From positions 1 through 40,342 of the forward strand of contig NZ_JAUXXE010000031.1 in assembly GCF_030681155.1 (NCBI RefSeq): DNA of 40,342 nt, written 5' to 3'. Shown one piece after another: positions 7,894-15,646 of this stretch. Each line of letters opens with the position of its first letter. Positions within the stretch are counted from its first letter, which is position 1. The notes under the pieces were generated by a model that was given only the letters and a program-made list of their open reading frames with translations, searched no databases and was not told the DNA's origin. Source of the DNA: Phenylobacterium sp. GTDB taxonomy: Bacteria; Pseudomonadota; Alphaproteobacteria; Caulobacterales; Caulobacteraceae. Position numbers and translations under genes: made by a program.

Positions 7894-9633
7894 GTGCAAG
7901 GCTTGCAGGGCTTTCAGGGTTTGACGTGGGGCGAGATGCTCGACGACGGGCTACCCGGTTCGACCCTGGAGGTCAGCAAGCGTAGCTGGCGCAACCGTTT
8001 GTTTGGTGTCGGCTTGGCCGCCGTCCTGTTGCTGATCGGCTTCGGAATTTCCGCCGCCTGCGTCTGGATTCTGGCAAATATCGCCCTTGAAGGGTCGCTC
8101 TTCTTCGCGCGGGCACGATATGCGCGCCTGGGCCGCCGGCCGCCGGTCGTCGAACGCCTCGCGCCGATCCTCGGCTTCAGCGCCGTCTGGTCGACCATGG
8201 CCAGCGTCTGCCTGTTCTACGGCGATCCGGCGCTTCAGGTCGCAGGTGTAGTCATCCTGCTCGGCCTCTTGATTGCGTCGCTCAAATACGCCGCCCTGAG
8301 CTGGGCCGGCTTCGTATTCCTGGCGCCGGCGCCGTTCGTGGCCCTGACGCTCGCACCCATCATGCTCACTGATTTCCGTGGATGGGAGCTGGCTCTGCTG
8401 CTCCTGGCCCTGGTGGGTCTGGGCGCCGTCATCGCAAACGTCGCCCATACGATCCGGCGCAACGCCCGAGCCTTGGAGGCCGCGCGCGCCCACGCCTTGG
8501 ACGCCAGCCGCTCGAAGTCCGCCTTCCTGGCGATGATGAGCCACGAACTGCGCACGCCGATGAACGGCGTACTGGGCATGGCCCACGCCCTGGCGGCCAC
8601 CAAGCTCACCCCTCAACAGGCCGGCTATCTGGATATGATCGTCCAGTCGGGCGATGGCCTGATGGCGGTGCTGAACGACATCCTCGACCTCTCGAAGATC
8701 GAGGCCGGCAAGCTGGAACTCGAGGCCGTCAGCTTCGATGTCGACAAGCTGGGTCGCCAGATATTCCTGATGTGGAGCGAGACCGCGCGCCTGAAGGGTC
8801 TGGAGCTCGTGCTGGAGATCGATCCCGCCACCCCCGCGTGGTTGGCCGGCGATCCGGTGCGCGTCCGCCAGATCCTGCTCAACCTGATCTCCAACGCCTT
8901 GAAGTTCACCGAGCAAGGCGAGGTCACCGTCCGTATCGCGCCGCTCGCCCCGCGTGGGATCGAAATCCTGGTGACCGACACAGGCATCGGCATGCGCCAG
9001 GATCAACAGGACAAGCTGTTCCAAGCCTTTTCCCAGGCCGAGGCCTCCACCACTCGCCGCTTTGGAGGCACGGGCCTGGGCCTCTCGATCTGCCGCCAGT
9101 TGGCGGAGATGATGGAAGGCGACATCTCGGTCACCAGCGAACCGGGCGCCGGCACGACCTTCCGGGTCGCCCTGCCCCTGCCCGCCGGCCAGGCTCCGGC
9201 CGAGGCGGAAATCCAGAACGAGATTATCAGTCTCGAAGGTCGCGAAATCCTCGTGGTCGACGACAACAAGGTCAATCAGGCGGTCGCCAAGGCGATCCTG
9301 GAGGCCGCCGGGGCCGTGGTCACCCTGGCCGACGACGGATTGGATGGGCTGGAGAAACTTCGGACCGGCAACTTCGGCGTGGTGCTGATGGATGTCCACA
9401 TGCCCCGGATGGACGGCATCGAGGCGCTGGGCCGCATCCGCGCTGGGGAGGCTGGCCGTTTCGACATCCCGGTGATCGCCCTCACCGCCGACGCCATGTC
9501 CGGCGAGGGCGAGCGCCTGCTGGGCCTAGGTTTCGACGAGGCCCAGCCCAAGCCGATCCAGCCGGCCGAGTTGCTGTATGCGGTAGGCGCCTGGTGCCAT
9601 CACGCCGAAACGCCGGCGCGCCTGTCGGCCTAG
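7894..9633 (+). CDS. Hybrid sensor histidine kinase with receiver domain
   Basis: About 579 residues. The N-terminal ~190 residues hold five or six hydrophobic segments and no PAS, HAMP or periplasmic sensor domain. A HisKA domain follows, with 'MSHELRTPMNGVLGMA' (phospho-acceptor His217). The HATPase domain has N box 'QILLNLISNALKF', G1 'DTGIGM' and G2 'FGGTGLGLSI'. A receiver domain has 'VVDDNKVNQ' and the phospho-acceptor Asp500 in 'VLMDVHMPRMDG'. A hybrid kinase needs a phosphotransfer protein for output, and none is nearby. Start: GTG at 7894 has a GGAG nine bases upstream; TTG at 7867 and GTG at 7879 are alternatives. The signal is unknown; membrane-embedded sensing is inference. Its stop shares CTAG with the convergent phosphoribosyltransferase. 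Confidence 0.92.
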   Translation: MQGLQGFQGLTWGEMLDDGLPGSTLEVSKRSWRNRLFGVGLAAVLLLIGFGISAACVWILANIALEGSLFFARARYARLGRRPPVVERLAPILGFSAVWSTMASVCLFYGDPALQVAGVVILLGLLIASLKYAALSWAGFVFLAPAPFVALTLAPIMLTDFRGWELALLLLALVGLGAVIANVAHTIRRNARALEAARAHALDASRSKSAFLAMMSHELRTPMNGVLGMAHALAATKLTPQQAGYLDMIVQSGDGLMAVLNDILDLSKIEAGKLELEAVSFDVDKLGRQIFLMWSETARLKGLELVLEIDPATPAWLAGDPVRVRQILLNLISNALKFTEQGEVTVRIAPLAPRGIEILVTDTGIGMRQDQQDKLFQAFSQAEASTTRRFGGTGLGLSICRQLAEMMEGDISVTSEPGAGTTFRVALPLPAGQAPAEAEIQNEIISLEGREILVVDDNKVNQAVAKAILEAAGAVVTLADDGLDGLEKLRTGNFGVVLMDVHMPRMDGIEALGRIRAGEAGRFDIPVIALTADAMSGEGERLLGLGFDEAQPKPIQPAELLYAVGAWCHHAETPARLSA

Positions 9634-10169
9634 TCGAGCGCGCCTATATAGGGCAGGCCACGCAATGCGCCGGCGGCGTCCATCCCGTAGCCCACCAGGA
9701 ACCGGGCCGGCGCCTGCCAGGCGACGAAGTCCGGCACGATGGCCCGGGGCGTCGGCCAGGGCTTGGATGCAAACACCGCGGTCAGGGCGCGGCTCGCCCC
9801 GGCGTCGCGAACCAGGCGCTGAGCCTCCGACAGCGACAGGCCTGTGTCGATCACGTCGTCGATGATCAAGGCGGTGCGGCCCGCCAAGGGGCGTTGCAGG
9901 TCGGCGCGCACCTCGCAGCGGCCAAGGCTCGCGCGCTCATCGCCATAGGAGGCCAGCCAGAGCGCGTCGAAACGGACATGACGACCGGCCCTCGACAGCG
10001 CCCGGGTCAGATCGGAGGCGAACCACAGCCCGCCAGTCAGCAGGCAGACGGCGACCGTGTCGTCGTCAATGCGCGGGGCGATCTCGCGGGCGAGGGCCTC
10101 GACCCGCGCGGCCACCTCGGCTTCCGAGAGCAGCACGACGGGTTCACGGTTGGCGGGGGTTTCAGTCAT
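9630..10169 (-). CDS. hpt: Hypoxanthine/xanthine-type phosphoribosyltransferase
   Basis: A 179-residue type I phosphoribosyltransferase. The PRPP-binding loop is 'ALIIDDVIDTGLSL', where the two aspartates and the threonine contact PRPP, preceded by a PPi-loop region 'LLTGGLWFASDL'. The C-terminal 'FLVGYGMDAAGALRGLPYIG' closely matches the Hpt signature. Purine salvage (hypoxanthine or guanine plus PRPP to IMP or GMP) is the likely role; the exact base preference cannot be read. I chose the ATG at 10169. Its first bases overlap the end of the upstream zinc-ribbon gene by eight bases, so the two form an operon. The stop overlaps the convergent kinase stop in the tetranucleotide CTAG. Confidence 0.88.
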   Translation of the reverse strand: MTETPANREPVVLLSEAEVAARVEALAREIAPRIDDDTVAVCLLTGGLWFASDLTRALSRAGRHVRFDALWLASYGDERASLGRCEVRADLQRPLAGRTALIIDDVIDTGLSLSEAQRLVRDAGASRALTAVFASKPWPTPRAIVPDFVAWQAPARFLVGYGMDAAGALRGLPYIGALD

Positions 10170-11025
10170 GCGAAGACAGGGCGTCCGGCGTGCCGGCCGC
10201 GAGCGGCTGGGCTTCGACTGGCGCCGGGGTCGGCGCGCTTGTGGCTGGCCGCAGAGTGGGCGCGGCGGTCTGAGTGTGCGGAGCGGCCTCCGACGGCCGA
10301 ACCTTAGGGTTCGCCGGCTCATGCGGCGCGAAGGCCACTTCAAGCTCACGCGCGGTCGCCGGCGGATCGAGTAGGGCGATGGCGAAGTGCCGGGTGTCGC
10401 CCGATGGGATCTTGGCGTCGGCGGGCCGCGCGATCTTGGTGGCCACGACCTTGCCGTCGGCGTTGAGCAGGCTGATGCGCAAGGCGGGCGACACAACCGA
10501 CTTGTCCTCGATATTGCGGATCATACCGGACACGGCGAGCGCGGCGTGGCCTTCCTGAAGCGCAGGCTCGAAACGCACGCCCTCGATCACCAGACCCAGG
10601 CTGTTCACCGGCAAGCCGACGCCAGCATAGGCGCTGGCCGTCCGCGGCCACAGCCGCACGACATCGACGCGGAAGATGATGGCGATCGCGATCAGCACGG
10701 CGAGGACCCCGGCCATGCCGGCCCAGATCACCCCGGCCGTGGCCGCTTCACGGACCCGGCGATCGGTGTCGGCCTTGGCGCGGAAGACCTTGGGCAAGGC
10801 CTCGCCGGGCAGCTCTCTGATCGGCCGCTCGTCCAGGCCCACGGCCGTCGCGTCGGACGCAAACTCTCCCACCGGCTCAGGCGTTGGAAACTCCAGGGGG
10901 GGCAATTCTGGAGTCGCGGTCCAGCGCGCACCACAGTTGGCGCACTTCACAGCGCGGCCTTCCGTGGGGATCTTGGAATCATCCACGAAATAGCTGGTGG
11001 CGCACTCTGGACAGGTCAGTATCAT
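10162..11025 (-). CDS. MJ0042 zinc-ribbon/DUF3426-type membrane protein
   Basis: 287 residues. The N-terminus is an MJ0042-type zinc ribbon with two CxxC pairs ('CPECATSYFVDD' and 'VKCANCGARW'). An acidic/proline-rich linker follows, then one membrane segment at about residues 95-120 ('AGMAGVLAVLIAIAIIFRV'). The ~130-residue extracytoplasmic domain ('VIEGVRFEPALQEGHAALAV', 'ISLLNADGKVV') is the DUF3426 type with a FxxG-like beta sandwich. The C-terminal 45 residues are proline/alanine-rich low complexity. Function is unknown; the layout suggests a cytoplasmic metal or nucleic-acid sensor coupled to an outside domain. It is divergent from ftsE, sharing 56 bp of upstream DNA that contains one GAATC site (11033-11037). 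Confidence 0.85.
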   Translation of the reverse strand: MILTCPECATSYFVDDSKIPTEGRAVKCANCGARWTATPELPPLEFPTPEPVGEFASDATAVGLDERPIRELPGEALPKVFRAKADTDRRVREAATAGVIWAGMAGVLAVLIAIAIIFRVDVVRLWPRTASAYAGVGLPVNSLGLVIEGVRFEPALQEGHAALAVSGMIRNIEDKSVVSPALRISLLNADGKVVATKIARPADAKIPSGDTRHFAIALLDPPATARELEVAFAPHEPANPKVRPSEAAPHTQTAAPTLRPATSAPTPAPVEAQPLAAGTPDALSSHD

Positions 11026-11081
11026 GACGGCCGAATCGGACGCTCCAGCAACCTCATCCGAGGTCGCCGATTTCGGCCCCC

Positions 11082-11798
11082 ATGTCCAGAAACCCGAACG
11101 CCACAGGCGCCCCTGACGCCGACCCCGCCGTTGTCCGCTTCGATGATGTTTCGATGCGCTATGGTCGTGCCCCTGAGATTCTGAAGGATCTGACCTTCAC
11201 TCTCGCGCCTGGGTCTTTCCACTTCGTGACCGGAGCGTCAGGCGCAGGCAAAACCTCGCTGCTGAAACTGCTGTTCCTGGCCGCGAAGCCCTCCAAGGGA
11301 TTGATGCACCTGTTCGGCCAGGACGTCTCCACTGTCGCGCGCGAGGACCAGCCGTTCCTTCGCCGCCGGATTGGGGTGGTCTATCAGGAGTTCAAGCTGC
11401 TGGAGCACATGTCGGCGTTCGACAACACCGCCCTGCCCCTGCGGATCGAAGGACGAAAGCCGGACAGCTACCGCAACGACGTGGCCGAACTGCTGGCCTG
11501 GGTCGGGCTGAAGCATCGAATGCACGCCATGCCGGCCACTCTGGCGGGCGGCGAGAAGCAGCGCCTGGCCATCGCCCGCGCCGTGGTGAACCGCCCAGAA
11601 ATCCTGCTCGCGGACGAGCCCACCGGCAATGTCGATCCGGAGATGGGGCTGCGCATCCTGAAGCTGTTCGTCGAGTTGAACCGGCTGGGCACCACCGTTC
11701 TGTTCGCAACCCACGACGAGGACTTGGTGGCCCGATCGGGGATGCCGGTCCTGCACCTCGAAAACGGCCGTCTGACCGCCCACGGGGCGCGGCCATGA
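11082..11798 (+). CDS. ftsE: Cell-division ABC transporter ATPase FtsE
   Basis: 238 residues with Walker A 'GASGAGKTS' (residues 51-59), Q-loop 'VVYQEFKLLEHMSAFDN', signature 'LAGGEKQR' (usual LSGGE or SGGEQ) and Walker B 'ILLADEPTGNVD' followed by the H-loop 'FATHDEDLV'. The phrase 'YQEFKLLEHMSAFDNTALPL' is characteristic of FtsE, not of general exporters. FtsE/FtsX sit at the septum and control peptidoglycan hydrolases. The gene overlaps ftsX by four bases (ATGA) and heads ftsE-ftsX-DUF218-plsC. An N-terminal extension of ~15 residues before the first beta strand is longer than in E. coli. Confidence 0.94.
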   Translation: MSRNPNATGAPDADPAVVRFDDVSMRYGRAPEILKDLTFTLAPGSFHFVTGASGAGKTSLLKLLFLAAKPSKGLMHLFGQDVSTVAREDQPFLRRRIGVVYQEFKLLEHMSAFDNTALPLRIEGRKPDSYRNDVAELLAWVGLKHRMHAMPATLAGGEKQRLAIARAVVNRPEILLADEPTGNVDPEMGLRILKLFVELNRLGTTVLFATHDEDLVARSGMPVLHLENGRLTAHGARP

Positions 11799-12682
11799 GT
11801 GATTTCGATATCGGCCGCTGGCGCCCCGCTCCGTTTTTGCCAGAGGCCGACTCTCGCGATGGATCGCTGACCTTCGTGGTGGCGACGCTATGTTTTCTCG
11901 CCTGCCTCACCCTGATCGCAGTGCTGGCGACCAATCGCGCGGCGCGGGACTGGACAAGCCAGCTCGACGGGCAAGCGACCATCATCGTGCGCCCCAAGGC
12001 CAACGAAACGCCCGATGGCGCGGCGGCGCGCGCAGCCGAAACCTTGGCCGGCGTGCCAGGCGTGGCCGAGGCCAGGGCCCTGGAAAAGGAAAAGGCCGAG
12101 GCCCTGATCGCGCCATGGCTGGGCGCCGCCGACCTTTCTGATCTGCCGGTGCCCAGGCTTGTCGCCGTTCAACTGACCAAGACCGCCCCGGCGGACGCCA
12201 TCGCTCTCGACCGCGCGCTCAAGGCCCAGGGCCTGGACGCTGTCGTCGACGACCACTCTGTGTGGATGGCCGACATCCAGCATGCGGCCCAGGTGGCCCG
12301 ATGGGTGGGCATGGCGGTGTTCGGCCTGATCGCGACGGCCGCGGCCGCCGTCGTCGCCTTCGCCACCCGCGCGGGCCTCGCGGCCCGGCGAGAGGTGGTA
12401 GAGGTCCTGCATCTCTCCGGGGCGGAAGACGGCTTCATCGCCGGCCTGTTCCAATTGCGGTTTGCAAAGATGGCCGCGATCGCGGGCTTGTTCGGCGCCG
12501 GCGCGGCGGCGATCATGGGGGCCATTCTACGCTTGGCGGGGGGAGGCCAAGGTTTGACGCCCGTACTGCCGATCACCTGGCTCGACTTGCTGGCTGTGCT
12601 GCCCGCGCCATTGGCCGCCGGGGCGGTGGCCGCGCTCGCCGCACGACTGACCGCCCAAGCCATGATCCGGGACCTCGCATGA
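11795..12682 (+). CDS. ftsX: Cell-division membrane protein FtsX
   Basis: 295 residues with the FtsX plan. A cytoplasmic N-tail ends near 'RDGSLTF' and is followed by TM1 ('VVATLCFLACLTLIAVLA'). The extracytoplasmic loop of ~115 residues includes 'WTSQLDGQATIIVRP' and 'ALDRALKAQGLDAVVDDH'. Then come three further TM segments, with the cytoplasmic coupling region 'AARREVVEVLHLSGAEDGFI' between TM2 and TM3. It pairs with FtsE to link the divisome to cell-wall hydrolysis. Start overlaps the ftsE stop and its stop overlaps the next start, both as ATGA, implying fixed stoichiometry through coupling. Confidence 0.92.
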   Translation: MSDFDIGRWRPAPFLPEADSRDGSLTFVVATLCFLACLTLIAVLATNRAARDWTSQLDGQATIIVRPKANETPDGAAARAAETLAGVPGVAEARALEKEKAEALIAPWLGAADLSDLPVPRLVAVQLTKTAPADAIALDRALKAQGLDAVVDDHSVWMADIQHAAQVARWVGMAVFGLIATAAAAVVAFATRAGLAARREVVEVLHLSGAEDGFIAGLFQLRFAKMAAIAGLFGAGAAAIMGAILRLAGGGQGLTPVLPITWLDLLAVLPAPLAAGAVAALAARLTAQAMIRDLA

Positions 12683-13314
12683 GAGGACTGATCGCCTTGC
12701 TGGTGGTTGCGGCGATCTGGGCGTCGGGCCTGCTGGCCTTCGCCGCCCGGGTCGATCGCTCGACCCCGGCGCCAGAGCCCCAAGCGGCGGACGGCATCGT
12801 CGCCCTCACCGGCGCGGGCTCCAACGCCCGGATCGGCGCGGCCATGGAGCTGCTGGAGGACGGCAAGGCCCAGCGCATGTTGGTCTCCGGTGTCAACCGC
12901 GAGGCCTCGCGCGAAGACATCCGAACCGTAAGCCGCGCTGTCCGCCGGCTGTATGACTGCTGCGTGGACCTGGGCTTCGACGCCGCCAACACTGTCGGCA
13001 ATGCGCGCGAGACCCAGGAGTGGGCTCGCGCCATGGGCTTCGACAGCCTGATCGTCGTCACCGCCGACTATCACATGCCGCGCGCCATGCTGGAGTTGCG
13101 CGGCGCGATGCCGAACGTCGAATTGACCCCCTACCCCGTCATCACGCCGGTCCTGAAGGCCAATCGCTGGTGGCGCACCAGCGGCGGCGCACGGTTGATG
13201 GTGATGGAGTATAGCAAGTACCTGGCGATCCTTGGCCGGGAAGCCATCCTTGGGCTAGGACCGCGCGCCGACGCCGAAACGCCCACGCCCGCGACCGGGC
13301 CGAAGAAAGGCTGA
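12679..13314 (+). CDS. DUF218 (YdcF/ElyC-like) membrane protein
   Basis: 211 residues. One N-terminal membrane segment (about residues 3-21) is followed by a DUF218 domain with 'DGIVALTGAGSNARIGAAMELL', 'RMLVSGVN', 'NARETQEWARAMGFDSLIVVTADYHMPRAM' as separate conserved blocks. ElyC in E. coli affects envelope biogenesis and lipid-carrier metabolism; SanA/YdcF are relatives. The biochemical activity is unresolved. Its place between ftsX and plsC supports an envelope role. Two adjacent cysteines near residue 94 are unusual for a domain likely to face the periplasm. Start overlaps the ftsX stop by four bases. Confidence 0.85.
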   Translation: MRGLIALLVVAAIWASGLLAFAARVDRSTPAPEPQAADGIVALTGAGSNARIGAAMELLEDGKAQRMLVSGVNREASREDIRTVSRAVRRLYDCCVDLGFDAANTVGNARETQEWARAMGFDSLIVVTADYHMPRAMLELRGAMPNVELTPYPVITPVLKANRWWRTSGGARLMVMEYSKYLAILGREAILGLGPRADAETPTPATGPKKG

Positions 13315-13319
13315 ACTGC

Positions 13320-14027
13320 TTGATCGCCCTCCGCTCCATCCTGTTCGTGGCCCTGTTCTACGTATGGTCGGTCATCGTCGCGGTCGGTCTCTCGCCGTTC
13401 CTGCTCGGACCGAGATCTTGGGCGATGGAGCTGATGCGTGTCTGGGCGCGCGGCATCATCTGGCTGTTGCGCGTGGTCTGCGACATCAAGGTCGAGGTTC
13501 GCGGCAAGGAGCACATGCCGAAAGGCGCGGCCCTGGTGGCCCCCAAGCATCACTGCATGTTCGATGTCTTCGCCCAATTCGCCTATCTGCCGGACGCCTG
13601 CTTCGTGATGAAGAAGGAGCTGACCTGGATCCCGTTCTTCAGCTGGTGGGGCATGCGGGCCAAGATGATCGTCGTGGACCGCGCGGGACATTCGACGGCG
13701 CTGCGCAAGCTGATCCGCGATTCCAAGGAACGCTTCGCCGAGAACCGACAACTGCTGATCTTCCCCGAGGGCACGCGCTCCGTGCCAGGCGCCCCGGCCG
13801 ACTACAAGCCTGGCATCGCCGCCCTCTATCGCGAGATCGACGTCCCGGTGCATCCGGTGGCGACGAACGCCGGCGTCCACTGGCCCAAGCATGGCTTCAT
13901 GCGCAAGCCGGGCACCATCGTCTTCGAGTATCTCGAGCCTATCGCTCCGGGCCTAAAGCGGGCGGAGTTCATGCGCTTGCTGCAGGACCGCATCGAAACG
14001 GCGTCCACCAAGCTGCTGACGCTGTAG
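13320..14027 (+). CDS. plsC: 1-acyl-sn-glycerol-3-phosphate acyltransferase (PlsC family)
   Basis: 235 residues with two N-terminal hydrophobic segments. The acyltransferase motifs are motif I HX4D at His77-Asp82 ('KHHCMFD'), motif II near 'MIVVDRAG', and motif III 'FPEGTRS', the glycerol-phosphate binding loop. It transfers an acyl chain to lysophosphatidate to make phosphatidate at the inner membrane. The start is a TTG at 13320 with AAAGG about ten bases upstream; no ATG is available before the conserved region. It is the last gene of the ftsE operon, only five bases after the DUF218 stop. Some genomes carry several PlsC-like enzymes, so it may not be the sole one. Confidence 0.9.
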   Translation: MIALRSILFVALFYVWSVIVAVGLSPFLLGPRSWAMELMRVWARGIIWLLRVVCDIKVEVRGKEHMPKGAALVAPKHHCMFDVFAQFAYLPDACFVMKKELTWIPFFSWWGMRAKMIVVDRAGHSTALRKLIRDSKERFAENRQLLIFPEGTRSVPGAPADYKPGIAALYREIDVPVHPVATNAGVHWPKHGFMRKPGTIVFEYLEPIAPGLKRAEFMRLLQDRIETASTKLLTL

Positions 14028-14040
14028 CGCCGGCCAGCGC

Positions 14041-14580
14041 CTACTTGGCGACCAGTTCCAGCGCCTCGACCATGCCCAGCAATTTCTCCATGGCGTGATC
14101 GCGCACGCTCTCCTGGCGTAGGTGCATGATCAGGTCGCGCAGGTACTCGACATTGCGCCCCGACAGACCGGTGGCGCCGGCGATCAGCTCGGCCTGCCGC
14201 TCCAACGATAGCGCCCCGGCCCACTGCGGGTGGTGGGTGTCGGACAGGAAGACCAGGGTCTGGATCCGGCGACCATCGGCTACCCGCACAAAGGCGCTCG
14301 CCTCGACATAGGTCTCTGTGGGCTGTTCGCGTTCCCGCAGATATGCATAGACTTCCGGCCAGAGTTCCTCGGAAACGCGATAGGCCGCCCCGCGCACGGA
14401 GCCGCCCGGAGCCAGGCCGAGGACAAGCCCGGGACGTTCATAGGTGCCGCGATGGTGCACGGAATAGATGCAGAAGGCGCGACGCCGCCCGTGTAAGGTG
14501 GCCGCCTGACGCTCGAGGAATTCAAACCCCGGCCGCCACATCAGCGACCCATAACCGAAAACCCAACGCTCAACAGACAT
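14041..14580 (-). CDS. Gamma-glutamylcyclotransferase (ChaC-like)
   Basis: 179 residues beginning almost at once with the family motif 'WVFGYGSLMWRPGFEF' (substrate-binding YGSLMW loop). A catalytic glutamate region 'TYVEASAFV' and C-terminal helices 'VEYLRDLIMHL' follow. ChaC enzymes cleave glutathione to 5-oxoproline and Cys-Gly in the cytosol. The ATG at 14580 overlaps by two bases with the start codon of the divergent DUF2125 gene (CATG). No convincing ribosome binding site is visible. It lies convergent to plsC with 13 bp between. Confidence 0.9.
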   Translation of the reverse strand: MSVERWVFGYGSLMWRPGFEFLERQAATLHGRRRAFCIYSVHHRGTYERPGLVLGLAPGGSVRGAAYRVSEELWPEVYAYLREREQPTETYVEASAFVRVADGRRIQTLVFLSDTHHPQWAGALSLERQAELIAGATGLSGRNVEYLRDLIMHLRQESVRDHAMEKLLGMVEALELVAK

Positions 14581-15646
14581 GGCCCGCCGCACCAAAACCG
14601 ATCCGCCAGCCTCCCCTGTGCCCGATACGGCGAGCCCCCGCAAACGCCGACGGTGGGGTCTGTACATTCCGTTCATCATCGCCCTGGTGGCGGTGGTCGC
14701 CTGGACCGGTGTCTGGATCTACGCCCACGCCGAGGCCGGCCGGCAGATCGAGGCCGGCGCCGAGCGACTGCGCGCCGCCGGGTATCAGGTCTCGTGGACC
14801 CAGCGACGGATCACCGGCTACCCGTTCCGGCTCAACATCACCTTGACCAACCCGACCATCCGCGAGCCCTCGGGCTGGGGGCTGGCCGCCCCTCGCCTGG
14901 AGACCCAGGCCTATCTGCATGGCCTCGACACCTGGGTGATCGCGGCGCCGGTCGGTCTGACCTTCACCCGTCCGCGCGGCGGGGCGGTGAACGTCACCGG
15001 CGACATCATTCACGCCAGCATCTCCGAAGTGAACACGGCCCTGCCGAACTTCTCCTTCGAAGGCACGAAGCTCGCCTTTGCCCCGGCCGCCGGCGCCAAT
15101 CCCTTCGCGCTGACCGCCGCCGACAAGGTGCAGATGCATCTGCGTCGCGGGCCCGACGATCAGGCTGCTGTGATGCTGAAGGTCGACAACGGCAAGGCCC
15201 AGCTATCGGGCCTGTTCGCGCGGATGGCCGGGGACAAGCCGATCTCGATCATCTTGGATTCCACGCTCTCGAACATCAGCGCCATGAAAGGCGATAGCTG
15301 GCCGCAGATGGTCCGCAACTGGGTGGCGGCAGGCGGACGCATGACGGTCCGCGAGGCCGGCGTCACCGCCGGCGACGTGATGATCGGATCGAACAGCGGC
15401 ATCCTCAGCGTCGCGCGCGACGGGCGCCTGAGCGGGCGGCTCGACGTCAATCTGCGCGAGGCCCCCAAGGCGATCGGCGCCATGGTCGACACCGGCCTCA
15501 TCCGACAGCAAGCCGCCTCCGCCGCCGCCATTGTCGCCTCGGCTCGTCAGGGGTCGGGCAACACCGCCCAGGCCAACATCAACTTCGAGGCGGGCCAGAC
15601 CACGCTTGGTCCGGTCGCCATCGGACCGGCGCCGGAAGTCTACTAG
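14579..15646 (+). CDS. DUF2125 family envelope protein
   Basis: 355 residues. A basic, proline-rich cytoplasmic N-terminus ends in 'SPRKRRRW', then one membrane segment at about residues 26-46 ('YIPFIIALVAVVAWTGVWIY'). A long extracytoplasmic DUF2125 domain follows, with 'SWTQRRITGYPFRLNITLTN' early and several beta-strand stretches. Family function is not established; the long beta-rich domain resembles AsmA-like or lipid-contacting folds only in general style, and I would not claim more. The start at 14579 has no ribosome binding site and overlaps the chaC start; a GTG at 14618 before the basic stretch is an alternative. Its stop shares CTAG with the convergent peptidase. Confidence 0.85.
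   Translation: MARRTKTDPPASPVPDTASPRKRRRWGLYIPFIIALVAVVAWTGVWIYAHAEAGRQIEAGAERLRAAGYQVSWTQRRITGYPFRLNITLTNPTIREPSGWGLAAPRLETQAYLHGLDTWVIAAPVGLTFTRPRGGAVNVTGDIIHASISEVNTALPNFSFEGTKLAFAPAAGANPFALTAADKVQMHLRRGPDDQAAVMLKVDNGKAQLSGLFARMAGDKPISIILDSTLSNISAMKGDSWPQMVRNWVAAGGRMTVREAGVTAGDVMIGSNSGILSVARDGRLSGRLDVNLREAPKAIGAMVDTGLIRQQAASAAAIVASARQGSGNTAQANINFEAGQTTLGPVAIGPAPEVY

Noticed and set aside
7951..9399. Minus-strand open frame opposite the hybrid kinase
   Set aside because: High-GC antisense shadow with no conserved motif.
8382..10307. Long plus-strand open frame (641 codons) overlapping the histidine kinase and the phosphoribosyltransferase
   Set aside because: Rich in Arg/Gly/Pro with no motif; it is the +1 shadow of the kinase and antisense to hpt, both of which have full family motifs.
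11033..11037. GAATC between the zinc-ribbon gene and ftsE as a CcrM/GcrA control site
   Set aside because: A single GANTC is too common to call; noted only in the gene entry.
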